Shown here in pieces: positions 8,134 to 13,218 of a stretch of DNA of 13,218 nucleotides (positions are counted from its first letter, which is position 1; each line of letters starts with the position of its first letter). Where the stretch lies: NCBI GenBank assembly GCA_016880505.1, contig JAEHDI010001066.1, forward strand, positions 1 through 13,218, read 5' to 3'. Below the pieces are notes generated by a model. It saw only the letters and a program-made list of their open reading frames with translations. It searched no databases and was not told the DNA's origin. The translations under genes were made by a program, and so were the position numbers. This DNA comes from Bryobacterales bacterium (lineage in GTDB: Bacteria; Acidobacteriota; Terriglobia; Bryobacterales; Bryobacteraceae).

Positions 8134-8964
8134 ATGCCCGAAGGAAACGAACCGGCGCACAGGACCCCGGAGGGCCGGTTGCGCACGGAACTCGACGAGG
8201 CCAACCGGCGGGTGGCGGAACTATACAAATTGGCCTCGTTGGGCAGACTGCTGGCAAGTGTCGTTCACGAGATCAACACGCCCATAAGTTCGATTTTTAC
8301 GAACAACGAGGTGGTCCTGCGCTCGCTCGAGAAACTTCGTGCACTTCTGGCAAAACCGGGCAACGCCGTTTCCGACCCGAAGGTTTCGGAGATCGTGGAA
8401 ACCATCCAGAGCGTTTCACTGGTGGACAAGATTGCGTGCGAGCGTATCTCGTCGGTGATTCGTAGCCTGAGGACGTTTTCGCGGGTAGACGAGTCAGACC
8501 TGCGAAAGGTCGACCTGCATGAGATCCTCCGAGATTCACTCAAGCTGGGTAGCTGTGAATTTCGCCGGCGCGTCCAGGTGGAGACGGAATTCGGCGAACT
8601 TCCCCTTGTGGAGTGTTATCCGCATTTGCTGAACCAGGTATTTATCAACCTTCTCATCAACGCCGGACAGGCCATCGAAGGGGAGGGTAAGGTAACGGTT
8701 AAGACAAGCATGGAGGGAGATCAGGTCCACGTGGCGATTGCCGACACGGGCTGCGGGATCAAACCGGAAGACAGGCCCAAGATTTTCGCACCCGGTTTCA
8801 CGACGAAACCACTGGGGGTCGGCACGGGGCTTGGTCTGGCGATTTCTAGAAAGATCGTAGTGGAGACACACGGCGGCTCGATCGATTTCGAGACCCAGGA
8901 GGGCGTTGGTACGACCTTCCACGTCAGAATACCAGTCCGCCGGCGGGAAACGGGCGGCAGCTAA
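8134..8964 (+). CDS. Soluble histidine kinase
   Basis: This 276-residue protein has a short N-terminal coiled coil (about residues 14-35), then directly a transmitter, with no membrane segment and no obvious sensor domain. H45 lies in VHEINTP. The N-box (INLLINAGQAI, 171-181), G1 box (DTGCG, 204-208), F-box-like FAPGFTTK and a perfect G2 box (GTGLGL, 230-235) are intact, so of the three related kinases here it has the cleanest catalytic site. ATG 8134 is preceded directly by an in-frame TGA, with AGGAG at 8119-8123. With no input domain of its own, it probably senses through a partner; the cNMP-like protein 23 nt upstream and the NTT-HEAT protein are the obvious candidates. The receiver 19 nt downstream is the likely phosphate acceptor. 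Confidence 0.93.
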   Translation: MPEGNEPAHRTPEGRLRTELDEANRRVAELYKLASLGRLLASVVHEINTPISSIFTNNEVVLRSLEKLRALLAKPGNAVSDPKVSEIVETIQSVSLVDKIACERISSVIRSLRTFSRVDESDLRKVDLHEILRDSLKLGSCEFRRRVQVETEFGELPLVECYPHLLNQVFINLLINAGQAIEGEGKVTVKTSMEGDQVHVAIADTGCGIKPEDRPKIFAPGFTTKPLGVGTGLGLAISRKIVVETHGGSIDFETQEGVGTTFHVRIPVRRRETGGS

Positions 8965-8970
8965 GATTCC

Positions 8971-8975
8971 AGGAG
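8971..8975 (+). promoter_or_regulatory. Shine-Dalgarno site deciding the GTG start at 8984
   Basis: AGGAG lies 8 nt before GTG 8984 and 6 nt after the kinase stop. It argues against the longer reading from 8906, which would overlap the kinase by 59 nt. Confidence 0.65.
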
Positions 8976-8983
8976 CGCACGCA

Positions 8984-9463
8984 GTGCAGACAAACGCAAA
9001 ACCGTCCGTAATGATTGTCGACGACGAAGACATGGTCATTACCAGCCTTCGGGCCTATCTTCGCCTCGAGACAGATTATAACGTCGAGGGCTTCACTGAC
9101 CCCGAGGATGCCGTGAAGAGTCTTGAGGCCAACCAGGTCGAGGTTGTGGTCACAGACTACCTCATGCCGAAGATGAATGGCATTCAGTTGCTGGCTCACG
9201 CGAAACAGCTTCAGCCGGAGGCGACGCGCATCCTGCTCACCGGTCACGCCGACAAGCAAAGCGCGATTCAGGCGATCAACGACGTCGGCTTGTACCAGTA
9301 TCTCGAGAAGCCCTGGGAGAACGCTCAGCTTCTACTGGTGATTCAGAACGGTATTGAGCGGACCCAGCTTCTGCGGAGCCTCGAGTCGAAAATCTCGGAG
9401 CTCGACATGGCCCACTCCAATCTGAAGGACGTGCAATCCCGTCTGCTGCGTGCATTCATGTAG
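8984..9463 (+). CDS. Single-domain response regulator with coiled-coil tail
   Basis: From GTG 8984 the product is 159 residues: a receiver domain (about 7-122) and an amphipathic, coiled-coil-like tail (about 125-157). Receiver residues are complete: acidic pair D13/D14, phospho-acceptor D58 (VVTDYLMP), T86 (LLTGHAD) and K109 in the motif LEKPW. KPW receivers of this type often precede HD-GYP or other effector domains, but here the chain simply ends after the helix, so output is probably by protein contact. The start is chosen on AGGAG 8 nt upstream; the 26 extra residues possible from 8906 lack receiver features. It is 19 nt after the soluble kinase, its likely partner, and 19 nt before the dehydrogenase. 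Confidence 0.92.
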   Translation: MQTNAKPSVMIVDDEDMVITSLRAYLRLETDYNVEGFTDPEDAVKSLEANQVEVVVTDYLMPKMNGIQLLAHAKQLQPEATRILLTGHADKQSAIQAINDVGLYQYLEKPWENAQLLLVIQNGIERTQLLRSLESKISELDMAHSNLKDVQSRLLRAFM

Positions 9464-9482
9464 CGGATGCGCCCTTCACGCC

Positions 9483-11339
9483 ATGGTTTTGCGATTCCTG
9501 TTGTTTATGGTCCCGGTCTTCTCCGCCATAGGACAGGAGTGGCCCTATTACGGCGGCGACTCCGGCGGGACGAAGTATTCGCCGCTGAAACAGATCAACC
9601 GATCGAACGTGGGCCGGTTGAAGGTCGCGTGGACGTATCATACAGGCGACATCAGCGATGGCAAAAAATGGCCGGTAAAGAGCGCCTTTGAGGCGACGCC
9701 GCTCGTGACCGACGGCGTCCTGTACTTCACGACGCCGTTCTGCCGTTTGATTGCGCTGGATGCGGAAACAGGGCGGGAAATCTGGAAGTTCGATCCGGGA
9801 CTGGACAAAGAGCAGCCGTACAACCTGTTCATCAACCGCGGAGCGGCACTCTGGACAGATGGCAAAGACAAGCGCCTTTTCTTTGGAACGCTCGACGGGA
9901 GGTTTTTCGCAATTGATGCGCGCACCGGACGCCCCGTGGAGACCTTCGGCGGAAAAGGGTGGATCGACCTCCGCAAGGGCGTTGCCGACGACTTCCCGGA
10001 TCGCGGTTACGGTTTGACTTCGCCGCCGGCAATCTACAAGAACCTTGTCATCTGCGGATCGCTGACGGCGGACGGTGAAGCGCGCGGGCCTAGCGGTGAC
10101 GTGCGAGCGTTCGATGCGAATACCGGTGCCCTGGCATGGCGATTCCATGTAGTGCCTCGGCCAGGAGAGTACGGCCACGATACATGGGATGGCGAGTCCT
10201 GGAAAGACCGCGGGGCGGTGAATGCCTGGTCGATCCTGAGCGTGGACGAAGAGCACGGAATCGTCTATCTGCCTCTTACGTCGCCATCGACCGACTTTTT
10301 TGGAGGAGATCGAAAAGGCGCCAATCTTTTCGGAGATTCTCTGGTTGCGCTCGACGCCGCGACGGGCAAGCGTCTATGGCATTTCCAGACCGTGCACCAC
10401 AACATCTGGGATTACGATCTGCCGGCCCAGCCAACGCTGGTTTCGGTCCGGCGCAACGGCAAAGATGTGGCGGCGGTCGCTCAGGTAACGAAGACCGGCT
10501 TCGCTTTCGTCTTTGACCGGGTCACAGGCAAGCCACTGTTTGAGATCGAGGAACGAGACGTCCCGGCGAGCGAGACGCCCGGCGAGCAGGCATGGCCTAC
10601 GCAGCCGCATCCGCTCAAACCGCCTCCGTTCGCAAGGCAAAGCATGAGACCGGACGAATTGACCGACATCACACCGGAGTCGAAAGCATACTGCGCCGGT
10701 TTGATGGAGGGCGCGGCGTTCGGGGGCTTATACACACCGATCGGGCTGAAGCCGACGATCTTGTTTCCCGGCACCAACGGAGGCGCGAATTGGGGTGGTG
10801 CATCTTTTGATCCGGAAACCCGGACGTTGTACGTCAATTCGATGGATGCCGGCATGCTCTACCAGATGGTCAAGCGACCTGAGGGTTCGGAGATCCCGTA
10901 TCGCCCGCGCGGCTTCGGCACGCCAAGTTCACGTTTCTGGGACCAGACACGATACCCGTGCCAGAAGCCGCCGTGGGGACACTTGACCGCCATCGATCTG
11001 GACAAGGGCGAATTCCGGTGGCGCACGGTGTTGGGAGTGGTCGATGTATTGCTCGCAAAAGGCCTTCCACCGACGGGCACAGCGAACATCGGCGGGTCGA
11101 TCGTGACGGCGGGCGGATTGGTCTTTATCGGCGCGACGGACGACCGTCGTTTCCGCGCATTCGATAAAGGTAGCGGGAAAGAACTGTTGTCGGTGATGCT
11201 ACCGGCCAGCGGGCACGCCACTCCGATGACGTTTCTCGGAAAAAAGACTGGCAAGCAGTACGTGGTAATTGCGGCTGGGGGAGGCAACAAATACAACGAC
11301 GATTTTTCGGATGCCTTGGTGGCGTTCTCATTGCCATAG
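9483..11339 (+). CDS. Secreted PQQ-dependent dehydrogenase (glucose dehydrogenase-like)
   Basis: From ATG 9483 the product has 618 residues: a signal peptide (hydrophobic FLLFMVPVFSA, cleavage near SAIG-QEW) and an eight-bladed beta-propeller with repeated tryptophan-docking motifs such as ALDAETGREIWKF and ALDAATGKRLWHF. The segment TVHHNIWDYDLPAQP (303-317) matches membrane glucose dehydrogenases around their catalytic Asp, here D310, with D312 nearby. The N-terminal membrane domain of those enzymes is absent and there is no CxxCH, so electrons must leave through a partner; the overlapping cytochrome gene is the obvious one. The substrate is probably a sugar or other alcohol, not determined. 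An upstream GTG at 9450 would add 11 residues before the signal peptide and is less likely. The ribosome site is weak. The C-terminus GGGNKYNDDFSDALVAFSLP resembles the family's last strand. Confidence 0.93.
   Translation: MVLRFLLFMVPVFSAIGQEWPYYGGDSGGTKYSPLKQINRSNVGRLKVAWTYHTGDISDGKKWPVKSAFEATPLVTDGVLYFTTPFCRLIALDAETGREIWKFDPGLDKEQPYNLFINRGAALWTDGKDKRLFFGTLDGRFFAIDARTGRPVETFGGKGWIDLRKGVADDFPDRGYGLTSPPAIYKNLVICGSLTADGEARGPSGDVRAFDANTGALAWRFHVVPRPGEYGHDTWDGESWKDRGAVNAWSILSVDEEHGIVYLPLTSPSTDFFGGDRKGANLFGDSLVALDAATGKRLWHFQTVHHNIWDYDLPAQPTLVSVRRNGKDVAAVAQVTKTGFAFVFDRVTGKPLFEIEERDVPASETPGEQAWPTQPHPLKPPPFARQSMRPDELTDITPESKAYCAGLMEGAAFGGLYTPIGLKPTILFPGTNGGANWGGASFDPETRTLYVNSMDAGMLYQMVKRPEGSEIPYRPRGFGTPSSRFWDQTRYPCQKPPWGHLTAIDLDKGEFRWRTVLGVVDVLLAKGLPPTGTANIGGSIVTAGGLVFIGATDDRRFRAFDKGSGKELLSVMLPASGHATPMTFLGKKTGKQYVVIAAGGGNKYNDDFSDALVAFSLP
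11277..11284 (+). promoter_or_regulatory. Shine-Dalgarno site ahead of an ATA start
   Basis: GGGGGAGG lies 6 nt upstream of ATA 11291, inside the dehydrogenase gene, where it encodes part of a glycine run. The spacing and strength are ideal, but glycine codons could produce it by chance. Confidence 0.5.
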
Positions 11340-11770
11340 CGCTTTGGGCTGGCGGGGAGGACGCCATTCCGTTCAGCCACAGGCGGCACGCTTCACTGCG
11401 CCTCCCATGCGCCAATTGCCACCCGGGAGCACAGAAGACCGAGCGGGCGGGCTATCCGGGCGTATCGTATTGCATGGTGTGCCACCAGTCGGTGAAACGG
11501 GAGGCTCCCGCAATCGAAAGGCTGGCCGCGTTGGCGGCGGATGCAAAGCCCTTTCCGACCGGCAAGGTACGGCGACTGCCGGACTTCATCTTCTTCAGTC
11601 ACGCGCGGCACGCCACGGGGGGCGTCACGTGCGTGCCGTGTCACGGAAGTGTGCTTGAGCAGGATACCCGGCCGGAGCAAGGCCCGCGTACGATGAAGGC
11701 TTGTGTGGATTGTCATCGGAAACACGAAGCGACGGTGGCTTGCACCGCCTGTCATGAATTGAATCAATAG
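11291..11770 (+). CDS. Pentaheme c-type cytochrome (c7/c3-like), apparent ATA start
   Basis: The frame read from 11291 gives 159 residues with five CxxCH haem sites (C40, C61, C114, C138, C151) and spare histidines for axial ligands (H30 and H33 in FSHRRH, H104 and H107 in FSHARH, H145). The FSH-x-x-H ahead of CxxCH is typical of the cytochrome c7/c3 families. Residues 1-21 (QRR, then FFGCLGGVLIAIALWAGG) form a good signal peptide for periplasmic export. No ATG, GTG or TTG exists in this frame between the stop at 11171 and ATG 11474. That ATG is residue 62, inside the second CxxCH, and would lose signal peptide and haem 1. ATA 11291, behind GGGGGAGG, is the best start; ATT 11330 is the next candidate. 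The gene overlaps the dehydrogenase by 49 nt and probably takes its electrons. Confidence 0.82.
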   Translation: MQRRFFGCLGGVLIAIALWAGGEDAIPFSHRRHASLRLPCANCHPGAQKTERAGYPGVSYCMVCHQSVKREAPAIERLAALAADAKPFPTGKVRRLPDFIFFSHARHATGGVTCVPCHGSVLEQDTRPEQGPRTMKACVDCHRKHEATVACTACHELNQ

Positions 11771-11773
11771 GAG
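11769..11773 (+). promoter_or_regulatory. Shine-Dalgarno site of the phosphatase gene
   Basis: AGGAG shares two bases with the TAG stop of the cytochrome and lies 6 nt before GTG 11780. It fixes the GTG as the start and supports one transcript through both genes. Confidence 0.65.
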
Positions 11774-11779
11774 ACCGTT

Positions 11780-13218
11780 GTGAGCAGCATCTGGAAGTCA
11801 GTTTGTACTATTCTTCTTCTCTGCTTTTCCGCAGGGAGCGGGTTGTCAGCCCCAAAGGGAACATCCTCAACCCAACCGAAACTCGTGGTGTTGATTGTCA
11901 TCGACCAGTTTCGCTACGACTACCTGGCCCGTTTTCGAACCGAGTACACGGGCGGTTTTGACCGGTTGATGAAAACGGGCGCTTTTTTCTCGAACGCATA
12001 TTACCAGCATTTCCCCACCGTGACGGCGGTCGGTCACTCAACGGTGCTCACCGGAGCCACTCCTTCCGTCAGCGGGATCGTCAACAACGAGTGGTTCGAT
12101 CGTGAAACCGGAATGCGGGTGACCAGCGTTTCGGATCCGAAGCTGAAATTGCTGGGCGGCAGCGGAGGTGCAGGGGCTTCGCCACATCGCCTGATGGTCA
12201 GCACGATCGGCGATGAATTGAAGATGTCCGGCAAGAGTCAGACAAAAATCATCGGGGTTTCGTACAAGGACCGCGCGGCAATTCTGCCATCCGGCCATAT
12301 GGCGGACGGCGCCTTCTGGTTCGACGACAAAACGGGCAGCTTCGTCAGCAGCACATTCTACTTCGAGGACCTACCGGCATGGGTGAAGGAATTTAATGCA
12401 GCAGGACGCTCCAAACAGTTCTCAAACCGTGAGTGGAAGTCGCTCTCGCACGCCGCAAACGGCAATGGCAAAGTGTTGAAGAGGCTACCTGAGTCCGGCA
12501 GTCCAGATTACTTCGACGCCCTCGAGAGCAGCCCGTTTGGAAACGAGCTCCTGGCGGCATTCGCCCAGCGAGCCATAGAAGCGGAGAAACTGGGGACTCG
12601 CGGTGCGACCGATCTGCTGACGATCAGCTTTTCCTCGAACGATCACCTCGGCCACGAGGTCGGCCCGGACTCAGTCGAGGTGCATGAGATGTGTCTTCAG
12701 ACAGACCGTGTAATCGGAGATTTCTTCCAGTTCCTGGATGACAAGATTGGCTTGAACAATGTCCTGGTTGTTCTGACAGGCGATCATGGCGTTGCTCCTC
12801 TGCCGGAGACGATGGCCGCACGGAAGATGCCGGGCGGGCGGATCTCCGATAAGGTCGCCTTGAACGCGGTGCAGACTGCTTTGACGGCACGATTCGGCGA
12901 GGGCGATTGGATCCGGTTCGGCTCGTACGGCACGTTCTACTTCAACAGTGACCTCATCCGCCAGAAGAACCTTAAGGCGAAGGAGGTTCACGACACCGCC
13001 GCTGAGGCGCTCTTGAAGATCCCGCAGGTTTTCCGTGTCTACACTCGCGAGCAGTTGGTCGCAGGCGAGGTTCTTCTCGACCAAGTCGGGAGGCGGGTGG
13101 TGAACGGGTTTCACGCGGCACGGGGCGGCGACGTCATCGCCCTGCTAGATCCCTACTGGATGTTCTCTGGGCACGGGACAACGCACGGGAGCGCTTTCCA
13201 CTACGACAGTCACGTCCC
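11780..13218 (+). CDS. Secreted alkaline-phosphatase-superfamily enzyme (PafA/NPP-like), 3'-truncated
   Basis: GTG 11780 opens a frame that runs to the window edge (479 complete codons). Residues 1-24 are a signal peptide (TILLLCFSAGS core). D42 in VIDQFRYDY is the first metal ligand. T82 in FPTVTAVGHST is the likely nucleophile, in the place used by Thr-type phosphatases and NPP phosphodiesterases. Further metal ligands are D288/H292 in SNDHLGH, D335/H336 in LTGDHG, and H469 and H478 in the closing THGSAFHYDSH region. So all the usual zinc-site motifs are seen and only a C-terminal part is missing. It should hydrolyse phosphate monoesters or diesters, including nucleotides, in the periplasm; which of these cannot be read from sequence. 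It begins 9 nt after the cytochrome stop, with AGGAG 6 nt upstream of the GTG. Confidence 0.92.
   Translation, partial: MSSIWKSVCTILLLCFSAGSGLSAPKGTSSTQPKLVVLIVIDQFRYDYLARFRTEYTGGFDRLMKTGAFFSNAYYQHFPTVTAVGHSTVLTGATPSVSGIVNNEWFDRETGMRVTSVSDPKLKLLGGSGGAGASPHRLMVSTIGDELKMSGKSQTKIIGVSYKDRAAILPSGHMADGAFWFDDKTGSFVSSTFYFEDLPAWVKEFNAAGRSKQFSNREWKSLSHAANGNGKVLKRLPESGSPDYFDALESSPFGNELLAAFAQRAIEAEKLGTRGATDLLTISFSSNDHLGHEVGPDSVEVHEMCLQTDRVIGDFFQFLDDKIGLNNVLVVLTGDHGVAPLPETMAARKMPGGRISDKVALNAVQTALTARFGEGDWIRFGSYGTFYFNSDLIRQKNLKAKEVHDTAAEALLKIPQVFRVYTREQLVAGEVLLDQVGRRVVNGFHAARGGDVIALLDPYWMFSGHGTTHGSAFHYDSHV

Noticed and set aside
9456..10256. 266-codon open frame on the minus strand over the dehydrogenase
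   Set aside because: It is antisense to the conserved PQQ propeller, and its Arg/Pro/His-rich product has no recognisable motif.
11269..11658. 129-codon plus-strand frame overlapping the cytochrome
   Set aside because: It is out of frame with all five CxxCH motifs; the cytochrome frame explains the region.
11474..11770. Cytochrome starting at ATG 11474
   Set aside because: This ATG lies within the second CxxCH motif and would remove the signal peptide and the first haem site; the frame upstream is clearly coding.
12671..13114. 147-codon minus-strand frame over the phosphatase
   Set aside because: It overlaps the phosphatase frame that carries the LTGDHG metal site and has no ribosome site or domain of its own.
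1..13218. tRNA, rRNA, CRISPR arrays, insertion sequences, long repeats, rho-independent terminators
   Set aside because: Read by eye on both strands, no such structure was found; the gene runs leave almost no space, and no GC-rich hairpin followed by a T-run was seen.

Overview
The window is a GC-rich, gene-dense bacterial segment with almost no non-coding DNA. The combination of a nucleotide-transporter-like protein fused to HEAT repeats, a soluble PQQ-dependent dehydrogenase beside a multiheme cytochrome c, a PafA-type phosphatase and many histidine kinases suggests a free-living Gram-negative bacterium, most plausibly an Acidobacteriota member. That placement is inference from gene content; no rRNA or other marker gene is present.

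Layout. Two gene runs diverge from a roughly 100-base promoter region at about 4835-4935. The left (minus-strand) run is a packed signalling operon: a membrane histidine kinase with an eroded ATP-lid (4834-3407), a receiver-kinase hybrid (3400-2225), a large membrane GAF histidine kinase (2241-268), and a secreted TPR-like protein that runs off the left edge (271-1). Spacings are 6 nt, a 17-nt overlap and a 4-nt GTGA overlap.

The right (plus-strand) run starts with an NTT/Npt1-like membrane protein carrying a long HEAT-repeat tail (4936-7674). It continues with a free-standing cNMP-binding-like domain protein (7688-8110), a soluble histidine kinase (8134-8964), a single receiver protein (8984-9463), a secreted PQQ-dependent dehydrogenase (9483-11339), a pentaheme c-type cytochrome (11291-11770) and a secreted alkaline-phosphatase-superfamily enzyme running off the right edge (11780-13218). 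Gaps are 9-23 nt, apart from a 49-nt overlap between dehydrogenase and cytochrome.

How they may work together. Four histidine kinases and two receiver domains occur within 9.2 kb with no DNA-binding output domain visible. Three of the kinases are recognisably related. The NTT-HEAT protein, the cNMP-like domain, the soluble kinase and the receiver look like one signalling module, perhaps with the transporter-like protein as receptor and the HEAT/cNMP parts as docking surfaces. The last three plus-strand genes are exported: an oxidising dehydrogenase, a likely electron-accepting cytochrome, and a phosphoester hydrolase. The most striking single detail is the cytochrome gene. It has no ATG, GTG or TTG in the required region, and its best start is an ATA codon behind a strong Shine-Dalgarno sequence, embedded in the end of the dehydrogenase gene.
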